A stretch of DNA of 64,000 bases, taken from NCBI RefSeq assembly GCF_001006305.1, contig NZ_LBHJ01000012.1:34154-98153 (forward strand), read 5' to 3'. The stretch is from Silvibacterium bohemicum (GTDB lineage: Bacteria > Acidobacteriota > Terriglobia > Terriglobales > Acidobacteriaceae). Shown here piece after piece: positions 46,376-56,061 of the stretch. How positions within the stretch are numbered: the first letter of the stretch is position 1; every line of letters begins with the position of its first letter. The position numbers were made by a program, and so were the translations under genes. The notes under the pieces are model-generated. The model was given only the letters and a program-made list of their open reading frames with translations. It ran no database searches and had not been told where the DNA came from.

Positions 46376-46840
46376 CTACCCGCGATCGCCGAACCCGACG
46401 CGATACTCTTCCGCCATAAGAATCGAAAACGGTGTGCGCCCTGCCAGCACCAGCAGATCTCGATCTCCGCTCGCCAAGATATCTGCCTTTCCACTCTGGG
46501 CCAGATCGAGAAAGGGTTGATCTTTTGCATCCCGGCATAGCACTGGGCACGTCTTCCTGACATCGACAATTTTGCAGCAGGGTAGATACTCGGCCAGCAG
46601 TTCATGCCTATCCTCAGGTAGCAGGTGGAACTTGGGATAAGCAAGCACACGCGTGAGCTCAGGTAGCAGGTGGAACTTGGGATAAGCAAGCACACGCGTG
46701 AGCTCAGCTGCAGTATCGCGGGATAGAAGGGGCACACAGGCGTTCTCGCGCCAGTGATCCCGGAGCCAGCTCAGCTTCCCGCTCCGAAAGAGCAGAGCGG
46801 AAATAACCGTCGTTGTGTCGAAGACAACGCGCGGCTTCAC
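46376..46840 (-). CDS. PIN-domain toxin with an internal 15-residue duplication
   Basis: A 154-residue protein of the PIN ribonuclease fold (putative toxin family). Acidic residues of the active site are visible: Asp8 in VVFDTTTVISAL, Glu in TAAELTRVLAYP, Asp in CRDAKDQPFLDLA and Asp in ADILASGDRDLL. Residues about 46-75 contain ELTRVLAYPKFHLLP twice in a row, caused by a perfect 45-bp tandem duplication. The active-site Glu helix is therefore doubled, which may harm or alter folding. It starts with GTG overlapping the antitoxin stop (GTGA). Confidence 0.85.
   Translation of the reverse strand: MKPRVVFDTTTVISALLFRSGKLSWLRDHWRENACVPLLSRDTAAELTRVLAYPKFHLLPELTRVLAYPKFHLLPEDRHELLAEYLPCCKIVDVRKTCPVLCRDAKDQPFLDLAQSGKADILASGDRDLLVLAGRTPFSILMAEEYRVGFGDRG
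46614..46703. repeat. Perfect 2 x 45-bp tandem duplication inside the PIN toxin gene
   Basis: Units 46614-46658 and 46659-46703 are identical over 45 bases (first bases tcaggtagcaggtggaactt). The length is a multiple of three, so the reading frame is kept. Absence of any divergence means the duplication is recent. Confidence 0.97.
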
Positions 46841-47061
46841 TTGCCTTTACGCGCCCACAAAACAGCAGCCGTCACATCCTGCTCGTCGATTCCGAGTTGC
46901 TCCAGACGCGCTCGGACTTCATCTGCGCGGCTCCTCTGCAGCGGTCGCAGCACAATGCATTCCCCGTCGGTGCTAACGTCGAAATATTCGACTCCGCTGA
47001 AATGTGTCACTACGTTTTTCGGAAGAGTGATCTGGTTCTTCGATGTCTTCTTCGCCAGCAT
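46837..47061 (-). CDS. AbrB/MazE-type antitoxin of the PIN toxin
   Basis: A 74-residue protein. The N-terminal AbrB-like domain (KKTSKNQITLPKNVVTHFSG) binds operator DNA; the charged C-terminus (ADEVRARLEQLGIDEQDVTA) would wrap the toxin. The stop overlaps the PIN toxin start by four bases, the usual antitoxin-first order. It probably represses its own operon together with the toxin. Upstream lies a gene-free 347-bp gap. Confidence 0.85.
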   Translation of the reverse strand: MLAKKTSKNQITLPKNVVTHFSGVEYFDVSTDGECIVLRPLQRSRADEVRARLEQLGIDEQDVTAAVLWARKGK

Positions 47062-47408
47062 TCGTTCATTTTAAAGGAAACAAGGATTCCTTACCCGCCA
47101 AAAAGTTCTCTCTATGCAGAAGTTGAATGGGAGCGACTCAAGAGCCGCTTGTACAAGCGGTTCCGTATCGGGGCACAGCGCTAGCTGCAGAGCAATGTGT
47201 TCGGTTTCCCTAATCCTGGCAGGTGAAACTGGTTCCAGGCATTATTTGTAACCGTCCATGCGCACAATTGAGGCAGAGTTTACACGTCTCTCACCCGCCC
47301 ACGAAAAAAAACGCAACTTTATTCTTCCCGCTTTTGCAGAGGCTTATCGCAACTTCGCTTGCGCATCCGGGTCCATCCGCATGTGCCACTTGTAAGGAGA
47401 TGTAACCC
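47062..47408. other. Gene-free gap upstream of the PIN/AbrB operon
   Basis: A 347-bp stretch that must hold the promoter of the antitoxin-toxin operon and that of the gene at 47409. It includes the perfect palindrome at 47145-47160 and an AAGGAG ribosome site (47393-47398) ten bases before the ATG at 47409. No gene is supported. Confidence 0.5.
47145..47160. promoter_or_regulatory. Perfect 16-bp palindrome, possible operator
   Basis: CCGCTTGTACAAGCGG is perfectly self-complementary. It lies 84 bp upstream of the AbrB-type antitoxin start, a reasonable place for an antitoxin operator, but could also be part of a short hairpin. Confidence 0.35.
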
Positions 47409-47855
47409 ATGAGCCTTTGCCGCTTCACCACTACTTCCAAACTGTTTCTCGCTGCCGCGATGCTGCTGCCCTTCGCAGCGCAGGCGCAATATTATCCGCG
47501 CCCCTACGCGCCCGCCGTTCCGGAGCAGCGCCCGTCATTCATCCTGGGAACAGCGCACGTCGACGGCCCTACCGATCACGACGACATCCGCGTCGATCGC
47601 TACGCGGGACGATTTCACTTTGTTCTACTCAAGGTGCGCTACGCGCCGATCCAATTCGATCACGTGCTGATTCACTACGGTGATGGCGATTCCGAGCCGC
47701 TGCCCGTGAACCAATACATCGGCCCCGGAGGAACCAGCCGCTGGATCGCGCTGCCCGGCGGCGAGCGCCACATCCGCAGCCTGGAGCTCTGGTATGCACG
47801 CGCCGACCAGCGTGATCGCAACCGGCCTGAGGTCGAGCTCTACGGGGCTCAGTAA
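47409..47855 (+). CDS. Secreted hypothetical protein, DUF2541-like
   Basis: A 148-residue protein. Signal peptide at residues 1-26 (LFLAAAMLLPFAAQA), then a Pro-rich bridge and a beta-rich domain: SFILGTAHVDGPTDHDDIRV, FHFVLLKVRYAPIQFDHVLI, then HIRSLELWYARADQRDRNRP. The I-R-V-D...F..L.L+V...P...........DG pattern resembles small periplasmic proteins of the DUF2541 kind. The ATG has a good AAGGAG site. It is convergent with hemL, with a 31-bp gap. Function unknown. Confidence 0.7.
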   Translation: MSLCRFTTTSKLFLAAAMLLPFAAQAQYYPRPYAPAVPEQRPSFILGTAHVDGPTDHDDIRVDRYAGRFHFVLLKVRYAPIQFDHVLIHYGDGDSEPLPVNQYIGPGGTSRWIALPGGERHIRSLELWYARADQRDRNRPEVELYGAQ

Positions 47856-47886
47856 ATAGGTTTGCCGGGACCGGCGTCATCTGCCT

Positions 47887-49206
47887 TCAGGCGGAAACGG
47901 ACTGGCCCTGGCTTTCGGCAACGGCAGCGAAAGCCGCCTTCGCCGCTTGTATCGTCTGCTCAAGGTTCTCGATCGTGTGTGCGGTGCTGAGAAAAACAGC
48001 TTCATACTGCGAGCAGGGTAGCCACACGCCCTGCTCCAGCATCGCTCGATGGAATCGCGCAAAGGCAGCGGTGTCAGAAGCCGCAGCAGTCGCGAAATCC
48101 GTCACCGGCTCCGCCGTGAAAAACCAGGTCCACATCGCGCCCACGCGATTTGTCGTCAGCGCAACGCCGGCTTTTGCAGCTTCAACCGCGACCCCTTCGG
48201 CCACCGCTTCGCTCATCGACTCAAGCTGCGAGTAAACCTCGGCGCGGTGCGCGATGAGATGCCCGACCGTGGCGATTCCAGCCGCCATGGCCAGCGGATT
48301 CCCACTCAGCGTTCCCGCCTGATAGACCGGCCCCAGCGGCGCCAGCATATTAATGATCTCCGCACGCCCGCCGAAAGCGGCGCAGGGCAGCCCGCCGCCC
48401 ACAATCTTGCCCAGCGTCGTAAGGTCGGGGAGAATCCGATAAAGCTCCTGTGCGCCGCCCAGCGCGAGACGGAAGCCGGTCATCACTTCATCGAAGATCA
48501 GCAGCGAGCCTTCGAGCGTGGTGATTGCGCGCAGCGCTTCGAGATAACCCTCCGCCGGAGCGATGGTGCCCGCATTGCCCACCACCGGCTCGAGGATGAT
48601 GCAGGCAATCTGATTTTTATACTTGGCGAAGGCCGCCTGCACCGCATCGATATCGTTGAAAGGCAGCGCCAGCGTGAGACCCGCAATCTCCTCCGGCACG
48701 CCCGCCGAACCGGGAATGCCGAAGGTAGCCACGCCCGAGCCGGCCTTCACCAGCAATCCATCGGAGTGACCGTGGTAGCAGCCCTCGAACTTGATGACAT
48801 ACTTGCGTCCCGTAAACGCCCGCGCCAGGCGGATGGCGGACATCGTGGCCTCCGTGCCCGAGCTGACGAAGCGCAGCTTCTCGATGGAGGGGAAGGCCTT
48901 CACCACCAGCTCCGCCAGATCGCCCTCCGCCGCCGTCGAGGCGCCGAAGCTGGCGCTGCGGCCGGCCGCCTGCTGAATCGCCTCCACAGCCGGAGGAAAA
49001 GCATGGCCCAGAATCATCGGCCCCCAGGAGCCGAAGTAATCGATGTAGCGATTGCCGTCCTCATCCCACAGGAAAGCGCCCTCGCCATGAACAACAAAGG
49101 GCGGTTCTCCACCCACAGCGCGAAAGGCGCGAACCGGCGAATCGACTCCGCCGGGCAAAAGTTTTTCAGCACGCTGCTGCAGGGTGCGGGAGCGGGTCAG
49201 TTTCAT
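47887..49206 (-). CDS. hemL: Glutamate-1-semialdehyde 2,1-aminomutase
   Basis: A 439-residue PLP enzyme forming 5-aminolevulinate in the C5 tetrapyrrole pathway. It starts [20 protein letters not shown] and has [20 protein letters not shown] (substrate phosphate loop), [36 protein letters not shown] and the PLP lysine in [17 protein letters not shown]. The Met at 49206 begins the conserved N-terminus; the open frame extends to 49581 across the divergent VapBC promoter and is not used. The use of HemL implies tRNA-Glu-dependent haem synthesis. Confidence 0.94.
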   Translation of the reverse strand: MKLTRSRTLQQRAEKLLPGGVDSPVRAFRAVGGEPPFVVHGEGAFLWDEDGNRYIDYFGSWGPMILGHAFPPAVEAIQQAAGRSASFGASTAAEGDLAELVVKAFPSIEKLRFVSSGTEATMSAIRLARAFTGRKYVIKFEGCYHGHSDGLLVKAGSGVATFGIPGSAGVPEEIAGLTLALPFNDIDAVQAAFAKYKNQIACIILEPVVGNAGTIAPAEGYLEALRAITTLEGSLLIFDEVMTGFRLALGGAQELYRILPDLTTLGKIVGGGLPCAAFGGRAEIINMLAPLGPVYQAGTLSGNPLAMAAGIATVGHLIAHRAEVYSQLESMSEAVAEGVAVEAAKAGVALTTNRVGAMWTWFFTAEPVTDFATAAASDTAAFARFHRAMLEQGVWLPCSQYEAVFLSTAHTIENLEQTIQAAKAAFAAVAESQGQSVSA

Positions 49207-49247
49207 GCAACCAGTATATGAAGCGCGGCGCGCCTTACAGAATTTTG

Positions 49248-49276
49248 AACGTCTTACCTCTGATAAAATGTAAGAC
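49248..49276. promoter_or_regulatory. Inverted repeat in the hemL-VapB intergenic gap
   Basis: GTCTTAC (about 49251-49257) and GTAAGAC (about 49270-49276) are perfect complements about 12 bp apart, ending at the antitoxin ATG. This is a typical place and form for an AbrB-type antitoxin autoregulatory site. Confidence 0.4.
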
Positions 49277-49522
49277 ATGAGCACCCAAGTGACGACCATA
49301 AGCACCAAGGGACAGCTGGTAATCCCGGCGGAAATCCGCGCCCAGCTGGGAATCGAGCCGGGCACAAAGATCGCCGTGACCGTGGAAGGATCAAAGATCG
49401 TTCTGCAGCCCGTGAAGCAGTTGATTGAAGAACTGCACGGCATCACCAAGGGCGGCCCATCGATGGCGGACGAACTGATCGCGGAACGCCGGGAAGACGA
49501 GCGCCGCTGGCAGGAGCGCTGA
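49277..49522 (+). CDS. VapB/AbrB-type antitoxin
   Basis: An 81-residue protein. The N-terminal AbrB domain reads [20 protein letters not shown] then [20 protein letters not shown], with a charged C-terminal tail ([19 protein letters not shown]). It binds its own promoter and neutralises the PIN toxin encoded 8 bp downstream. It is divergent from hemL across 70 bp; a 'gtcttacctctgataaaatgtaagac' inverted repeat (gtcttac/gtaagac) in that gap is a candidate operator. Confidence 0.88.
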   Translation: MSTQVTTISTKGQLVIPAEIRAQLGIEPGTKIAVTVEGSKIVLQPVKQLIEELHGITKGGPSMADELIAERREDERRWQER

Positions 49523-49530
49523 CCTGAGAA

Positions 49531-49941
49531 ATGACCACGTACGTGCTCGATGCCAGCGCCCTGCTTCGCTATTTGGATCAAGAGCCAGGTTCTGATCGCG
49601 TCCGCGAGTTATTGGACTCATATGCCAATGCCCAAATCAAAATTGTGATTTCTGCGGTGCAGTGGGGGGAGATTGCCTGCAAACTCTTCCAATGCTATGA
49701 CCGCGCCCGTTACGAATACATGATGTCGGGCCTTTATGGATTAGGGCTGCTGATTGAGCCAGCGTCGCCGGAGCGCGCAGTGCGTGCAGCAATCATTAAG
49801 GCAACCACGAAAATTGCCTACGCCGATGCGTTCTGCGTTGAGCTCGCTTTGGACTCGCCGCAAGATACCGTGGTCACGGCTGACTTTGGCTTCAGCCCCG
49901 CCGCCCACCTCGTCAACATCGAATTCCTGCCCACAAAGTAA
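49531..49941 (+). CDS. VapC-type PIN-domain toxin
   Basis: A 136-residue ribonuclease toxin. PIN active-site acids: Asp in [17 protein letters not shown], Glu in [13 protein letters not shown], Asp in [12 protein letters not shown] and Asp in VTADFGF. Length is typical of VapC. It starts 8 bp after the antitoxin stop. It would cut tRNA or rRNA when freed. No sign of damage. Confidence 0.88.
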   Translation: MTTYVLDASALLRYLDQEPGSDRVRELLDSYANAQIKIVISAVQWGEIACKLFQCYDRARYEYMMSGLYGLGLLIEPASPERAVRAAIIKATTKIAYADAFCVELALDSPQDTVVTADFGFSPAAHLVNIEFLPTK

Positions 49942-49944
49942 AAC

Positions 49945-50469
49945 CTACTTCCAGTTTGTCTGCTCTTCCAGATAAATCTTGGTGTAATCGAGATAATTCT
50001 TTGCGTATTTCAGGATCAGGTCCCGGTCGTCGGAGGTGAGCTCGCGCCGCACCTTGCCGGGCACGCCGGCGACGAGAGACCGCGGCGGAATAACCATGCC
50101 TTCGGGGATCAGGGCTCCGGCAGCCACAATCGAGCCCTCGCCGATGCGGGCGTTGTTCATGATGGTCGCGCCCATGCCGATGAGGCAGGCATCCTCGACG
50201 ACGCAGCCATGGACCGTGGCATTGTGGCCGATGGTGACGTACTCGCCCACGATCACCGGATACAGATAGCGCATCCCATGCAGCACGGCGCAGTCCTGCA
50301 CATTCGAGTGCGCGCCCACGCGGATGGAATGCACATCGCCGCGGATGACAGCATTCATCCACACGCTGGCATGCTCGCCAAGCACCACATCGCCGAGGAC
50401 CTGCGCGGAGACGTCGACATAGCAGCTGTCGGGGATGACGGGGGTGTGTCCCTGGTAAGAGCGGATCAT
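49945..50469 (-). CDS. Gamma-class carbonic anhydrase-like hexapeptide protein
   Basis: A 174-residue left-handed beta-helix protein. Hexapeptide repeats run from VDVSAQVLGDVVLGEHASVW to SIVAAGALIPEGMVIPPRSL. Zinc-ligand histidines are visible in VGAHSNVQDCAVLHGM and VTIGHNATVHGC. Members are gamma-carbonic anhydrases or related acyltransferases (YrdA/PaaY-like). The ATG at 50469 begins the conserved start; upstream codons overlap the HicAB promoter region. Its stop is 4 bp from that of the convergent vapC. Confidence 0.88.
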   Translation of the reverse strand: MIRSYQGHTPVIPDSCYVDVSAQVLGDVVLGEHASVWMNAVIRGDVHSIRVGAHSNVQDCAVLHGMRYLYPVIVGEYVTIGHNATVHGCVVEDACLIGMGATIMNNARIGEGSIVAAGALIPEGMVIPPRSLVAGVPGKVRRELTSDDRDLILKYAKNYLDYTKIYLEEQTNWK

Positions 50470-50606
50470 GAAATTAGTGTAGCGCCGGACGTCGTAAGTG
50501 ACTTGGGTTTTGCACCGCACGAACTTCCCAGCCGTATTGAGCCAATCTCCGTTGCAGCGGAGCGTAATGTCATGTGCGAAGGAACGACAACACATGAAAG
50601 TGCGCG

Positions 50607-50777
50607 ATGTTTCGCTTGATTGAGCGGGAAGGATGGCATCAGGTGGCACAGCGAGGAAGTCATCGCCAATTCGAGCACGCATTGAAACTGGGCAAGGTGA
50701 CGATCGCGGGTCATCCATCTGCCGATATGGCGAAGGGGACGTACAATAACATTCTGAAGCAGGCAGGCCTCAAATGA
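50607..50777 (+). CDS. hicA: HicA-type mRNA interferase toxin, N-terminally shortened
   Basis: A 56-residue frame with the HicA double-stranded-RNA-binding-like fold: LIEREGWHQVAQRGSHRQFE (catalytic His in GSHRQF), VTIAGHPSADMAKGTYNNIL, then KQAGLK. Normal HicA starts M-K-x-R-D-V-x-x-L-I-E. Here those first codons exist at 50594 (ATG AAA GTG CGC GAT GTT) but are out of frame, and the frame resumes from an ATG at 50607 as M-F-R-L-I-E. This looks like a 2-bp deletion bypassed by an internal start. The stop overlaps the hicB start (ATGA). Confidence 0.8.
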   Translation: MFRLIEREGWHQVAQRGSHRQFEHALKLGKVTIAGHPSADMAKGTYNNILKQAGLK

Positions 50778-50989
50778 AGGAATACGCCGTTATCTTTGAG
50801 AAGGCCGAAACCGGTTGGAGCGCCTACGTACCGGATCTTCCTGGACTGGGCGTCGCCGGATCGACATTTGAAGAGACCGAGCAGCTCGTCCGCGAAGGCG
50901 TCGCATTTCATATCGAAGGCCTGCGAGCCGATGGCGAACCCATCCCCGAGCCGACGACGCGGGTTATCGAAGTTGCCGTACCTGCCTGA
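50774..50989 (+). CDS. hicB: HicB-type antitoxin
   Basis: A 71-residue protein of the HicB partial-RNase-H fold: YAVIFEKAETGWSAYVPDLP, GLGVAGSTFEETEQLVREGV, then AFHIEGLRADGEPIPEPTT. It has no C-terminal helix-turn-helix or ribbon-helix-helix, so it is the short form. It is translated from an ATGA overlap with the toxin and precedes pheS by 56 bp on the same strand. It neutralises HicA. Confidence 0.88.
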   Translation: MKEYAVIFEKAETGWSAYVPDLPGLGVAGSTFEETEQLVREGVAFHIEGLRADGEPIPEPTTRVIEVAVPA

Positions 50990-51045
50990 CGCGCCGCACG
51001 TCTGAGCCAGTCTTCCCCTCCCGATCATTTATCCTCGAAGAGATC

Positions 51046-52157
<1,112 letters not shown>

Positions 52158-52161
<4 letters not shown>

Positions 52162-54284
52162 AAATTCTCAGCTCCTGGCTTCGCTCCTACCTTCCGCAAC
52201 TCAACGTAAACGATCGCCAGCTCGCCAACGATCTGACCCTGCGTGGCATCGCCGTGGAAGGCGTTTATTTTGTTGAAGGACACGACGGCGATCCCGATGA
52301 GGCAAGACACAACTCGCTCTTCGAGATGGACATCACCACCAACCGCGTCGACGCCATGAATCACTACGGCATCGCGCGTGAAGCGGCGATCATCTACGGA
52401 CTCGCCCTGCAACCGCTCAACGCTTCCCTCGAAGATTTGTCATCCCGACCGGAGCGAAGCGAAGTGGAGGGACCTGCAGTTTCCTCGACCGCCTACCCCA
52501 TCTTCATCGAAGAACCCAAGCTCTGCGGACGCTTCACCGCCCGCGTGCTGCGCGATGTGAAGATCCAGCCCTCGACCGGCATCGTCGTTGAGCGCTTTCG
52601 CCTGCTCGAGCAGAAGCTCATCTCGAACGCGGTCGACGCCAGCAACTACGTGATGTTCGCGATGGGCCAGCCCACTCACGCCTTCGACCTCGACAAGATC
52701 GAGGGCGGTATCGTCGTGCGCCGCGCTCGCAAGGGCGAGAAGCTGAAGACACTCGACGAAATCGAGCGCACACTCGATCCCGACGACCTCATCGTAGCCG
52801 ACGAAAAGAAGCCGCTCGCCCTGGCCGGCGTCATGGGCGGATGGGATTCGCGCATCACGGCCGAAACGAAAAACGTGCTGGTCGAAGCCGCATGGTTCGA
52901 TCAGACCAGCATTCGCCGCTCCTCCAAGCGGCACCTGCTGCACACGGACGCCTCGCATCGCTTCGAGCGCGGAGCCGACTTCAACGCTGCGCCCATCGCG
53001 TCCGCGCTGCTGAGCCGCATCATCCTCGAATCCGGTGGATACCAGCAAGGCGAATTCGCCGATGTCCTTATTCCCGAAGGCGAAGCGCGCACCGCGAAGC
53101 GTTCGAGCGTCAGCTTCAGCGTAGGCGAGGTGAAGCGCATCCTCGGCGCGACCGAGGATCCCGAAGGCATCACGGCTGCGGCGGCGGAGACCATCCTCTC
53201 CGGATTGGGCTGCGGTCTGCAGAAGACCGAATCCGCGAGCTACAACGTCACGCTGCCCAGCTGGCGTCTGGATTTGGAGCGCGAGATCGACCTCATCGAA
53301 GAAGTCGCGCGCCTCTACGGCTACAACCGCTTCCAGAACACGCTACCCGCCTTCTCGGGCTCCGTTGTCGAACTTTCCTGGGCAGAAAAGGAAGCCACCA
53401 TCCGCCGCACACTACTCGCGCTGGGCTGGAACGAAGCCATCGCCTCGACCTTCTGTGCCGCGGCTGACGCGGAGCTCTTCGCGCCACAGCCTGCATCGGC
53501 CGTGGCCATGGGCAATCCGCTCAGCGAAGAGGCGGGAATGCTGCGCCCCTCGCTGCTGCCCGGCATGGTCGCCATGCTGTCGCTCAATCTCAATCGCGAT
53601 GTCGAAGACGTGGCGCTCTATGAGATCGGAACGGCGTTCAGCGGCACTACCGAGAGGGTGGAAGAAAAGCCGTCGCTCGCCATCGGAGCCTCGGGCCGCG
53701 CCTTCGGCAACGCCGAGGTAAATTTCTACGACCTCAAGGGAACCATCGAAGAGCTGCTCGGCAAATTCTCTTCGCGCTCCGTCTATTTCGACGCGCTGCT
53801 GCTGCCGTCCTGGCTGCATCCCGGCCGTGCAGCGCGCATAGCCGTGGATGGAATCACCGTTGGATACTTCGGCCAGCTCCATCCCGCCGAAGCCGAGCGG
53901 CGCAAGTTAAAGCAGATCTGTTTTCTCGGAGAGCTTTCTCTCGATCGCTTGTATCGGCTTGCTCTGCGTCAGCCTCTGGTCCGCGAGCTCTCGAGGTTCC
54001 AGGCCGTGCGCCGTGATTTTTCGCTGCTTTTTCCCGACTCCGTCGCCTACGCGGCCATCGAGAACGCGCTCCAGGCGCTCGCCATTCCCGAGCTGCGCAG
54101 CTTCGCGCCAAAAGAAATCCTGCGCGACTCCCAGAGCAAGGCCGTGCCCGCAGGAAATTTCTCGCTGCTGCTGCGCACCGTCTTCCAGTCGAACGAGCGA
54201 ACACTTCGCGAAGAGGAGCTGCAGGATTTCTCGCAGAAGATCATCGCCGCGATGGAATTCATCGGCGGACGGCTGCGAAGCTGA
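52158..54284 (+). CDS. pheT: Phenylalanyl-tRNA synthetase beta subunit, short form
   Basis: A protein of about 708 residues, against about 795 in E. coli. The start MKILSSWLRSYLPQLNVNDR, the B3/B4 editing domain, the B5 domain (SYNVTLPSWRLDLEREIDLI, EEVARLYGYNRF) and the C-terminal anticodon domain (LSRFQAVRRDFSLLFP) are present. The N-terminal OB/EMAP tRNA-binding domain (E. coli about 40-150) is missing: GVYFVEGHDGDPDEARHNSL runs straight into FEMDITTNRVDAMNHYGIAR. Residues 94-109 (LSSRPERSEVEGPAVS) are encoded by a dispersed repeat. The upstream in-frame codons to 51942 lie in pheS. Confidence 0.93.
52438..52483. repeat. Dispersed repeat family 1, copy 4, inside pheT
   Basis: tgtcatcccgaccggagcga then agcgaagtggagggacctgc and agtttc. 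It is clearly the same element as the intergenic copies at 13860, 21951 and 36182, yet here it is read through in frame as pheT residues 94-109. Confidence 0.9.
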
Positions 54285-54419
54285 TCCAGTTGCCAGTTGT
54301 ACACAAGTAGGAACACCCGGCCCGCGAACCGCCCCTTTTTGGGGTTTCCACGGGTTTAGGAGCGCTATACTGCGCGAAGAGCTGTACGCAAAATTTTCCC
54401 CGTTTTAGAGGTGCCCCAG

Positions 54420-54785
54420 ATGTCGACGCTTGCTCTCGAAGAAGCTCAACTCCCCATTGCCGCCGATGACTTCAACGCGCTCGAGCAGCGTGTGCTGCGC
54501 ATGGTGGAGCTGCTCAAGCATGAACGTGAAACCCGCATCGCCGCCGAGCATCGCGTGCAGACGCTGGAGAACACCGTGCGCAGCCTGGAGGAGAGTGGAC
54601 TCAACTCCGAGCAGCGCGCCGAGAATCTCCAGGAGAAGCTCGGAGACGCGGAGCACAGAATCGGCGAGCTCACGACTGAGACCACGCAGAATAACGACCA
54701 GATCCAGACGCTCGAGAAAGAGCGGGAGACCGTTCGCGGACGCGTGGAACGCCTGCTCAGGCAGCTGGACGAGATCCCGGCGTAA
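54420..54785 (+). CDS. Coiled-coil protein beside zapA (ZapB-like position)
   Basis: A protein of about 121 residues, nearly all helical heptads: ALEQRVLRMVELLKHERETR, then IAAEHRVQTLENTVRSLEES and later QIQTLEKERETVRGRVERLL. It has no membrane segment. It lies 36 bp upstream of zapA in the same direction. A small coiled-coil next to zapA suggests a cell-division accessory role like ZapB, but this is inference from shape and position. The ATG at 54420 follows AGAGG; a GTG at 54411 is possible. Confidence 0.75.
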   Translation: MSTLALEEAQLPIAADDFNALEQRVLRMVELLKHERETRIAAEHRVQTLENTVRSLEESGLNSEQRAENLQEKLGDAEHRIGELTTETTQNNDQIQTLEKERETVRGRVERLLRQLDEIPA

Positions 54786-54821
54786 TCAATCGGGCTTAAA
54801 CCTATCGGAAGGAGTCAGCCG

Positions 54822-55157
54822 ATGCCCCAGAACCAAAAGCCCCAGAGCGCGAACGGCGCCGAATCCATGGAAGCCATCACCGTCGATATCTACGACCAGA
54901 CCTACCATCTGCGCGGCCATGACCCGGAGTACCTCCGGCGTCTGGCCGAGATGGTCGATACCAAGATGCGCGCCGTCGCCTCGCACGGCAAGACGGTCGA
55001 CTCGCTGCGCGTAGCCGTGCTCGCCGCGCTCAATATCGCCGACGAGCTGGCCACACTCGAACACGCCACCCAGAGCCAGGGATCGCTGCGCACCCGCGCC
55101 CACTCCCTGGCCGGTCTGCTCGACGACGTACTGAGCGATGAACGCAAGATCGGCTAA
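54822..55157 (+). CDS. zapA: Cell division protein ZapA
   Basis: A 111-residue protein. The ZapA N-terminal beta-strand domain reads ITVDIYDQTYHLRGHDPEYL, RRLAEMVDTKMRAVA, then VDSLRVAVLAALNIADELAT, followed by a C-terminal coiled coil. It cross-links FtsZ filaments at midcell. Length and motif order match the family. The gap after the gene holds repeats and a 12-bp inverted repeat. Confidence 0.9.
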   Translation: MPQNQKPQSANGAESMEAITVDIYDQTYHLRGHDPEYLRRLAEMVDTKMRAVASHGKTVDSLRVAVLAALNIADELATLEHATQSQGSLRTRAHSLAGLLDDVLSDERKIG

Positions 55158-55183
55158 AGAACACCAAAATCTCTGCCCGATCG

Positions 55184-55237
55184 CCAGAGGACACGAAGCG
55201 CACAAGCAAAGACCTCTGTGCACTCCGTGTCCTCTGG
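55184..55237. repeat. Inverted repeat after zapA, with a related direct copy downstream
   Basis: CCAGAGGACACG (55184-55195) and CGTGTCCTCTGG (55226-55237) pair perfectly across a 30-nt loop. The right half plus flank (cctctgtg...gtgtcctctg, then gcccttaagcg) recurs at about 55360-55410, about 160 bp further on. Similar 'gtcctctgtggtga' wording also occurs near 29530. No T tract follows, so it is a weak terminator at best. Confidence 0.6.
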
Positions 55238-55434
55238 GGTAAATGCCCTTAAGCGCGTGCGGTAAATACCCGTCAACGCGGCTCCACTAAATCTCTTCAA
55301 AAATAGAAGATACCTTTTTTTCCCAGACATCTCCGAAGATGCAAGGCACAAGCGAAGTCCTCTGTGCTCTTAGTGTCCTCTGTGGTGAAAGCCCTTAAGC
55401 GTGTGCAGCGCATGCCCGTCCGCGCGGCGCCACT

Positions 55435-56061
55435 TCAGCCGGCGACCTGACGTTTGCCCAGGCTCTTGCGCACCGCAACCAGCGCCAGCACGCCGAAGAT
55501 CGCTCCCAAAACAACCAGCACAGGCACGATATGCCGCGACGCCAGCTCCCCGACCTCGTGGACGATCTCCGGACCGTAGCGGATGGTCAACAGGCTGACG
55601 ATGGTGAAGCGGATCACCCTGCCGGCAAAGATGGCGAGCATGAAATTCACCACGCGCATCTCGAAGACTCCCGCGGCGAAGACGAAGAGCTTCCAGGGAG
55701 TGGGCGGGGGCATCATCGAGGGGATGAGCAGGGCCAGGAACTCCTGCTTTCCGAAGCGGTCGCGGAGCTGTTCGTACTTCGCGCGATCGATGCGCTTGAG
55801 CAGGAAAAGTTCGCCTCCGGCGCGGCCGATGAAGTAGGGAACGAGACCGCCCAGCGAAGATCCTATCGATGCCATCAATACATAGAGATAGAAGTGGTGG
55901 GCGTCATTCCAGACATATCCGGCCACGATGAGATCCATGGGCACTGGAATTGAGCTGGAGTCGAGCGCGGCGATCAGTCCCACGCCCCAGAAACCGAGCG
56001 GCTTGAGAAATGCGAGGAGGAGCAACCGGTACTTATTCGAGAGAACTAGCAGCTTCTTCAA
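55435..56061 (-). CDS. VTT/DedA-family membrane protein
   Basis: A 208-residue membrane protein of the SNARE-associated/VTT (DedA, YqaA) family. A helix FLKPLGFWGVGLIAALDSSSI with the SSxPVPMD-type re-entrant loop is followed by SIGSSLGGLVPYFIGRAGGE, the loop LALLIPSMMPPPTPWKLFVF and two C-terminal helices. Homologues support membrane-lipid scrambling, undecaprenyl-phosphate recycling and proton-motive-force balance. The start is TTG, overlapping the mogA stop (TTGA), so it is translated right behind mogA. Confidence 0.85.
   Translation of the reverse strand: MKKLLVLSNKYRLLLLAFLKPLGFWGVGLIAALDSSSIPVPMDLIVAGYVWNDAHHFYLYVLMASIGSSLGGLVPYFIGRAGGELFLLKRIDRAKYEQLRDRFGKQEFLALLIPSMMPPPTPWKLFVFAAGVFEMRVVNFMLAIFAGRVIRFTIVSLLTIRYGPEIVHEVGELASRHIVPVLVVLGAIFGVLALVAVRKSLGKRQVAG

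Noticed and set aside
55158..55434. 6S RNA downstream of zapA
   Set aside because: 6S RNA often lies here in Proteobacteria, but this stretch consists of repeats and lacks the long rod with a central bubble.
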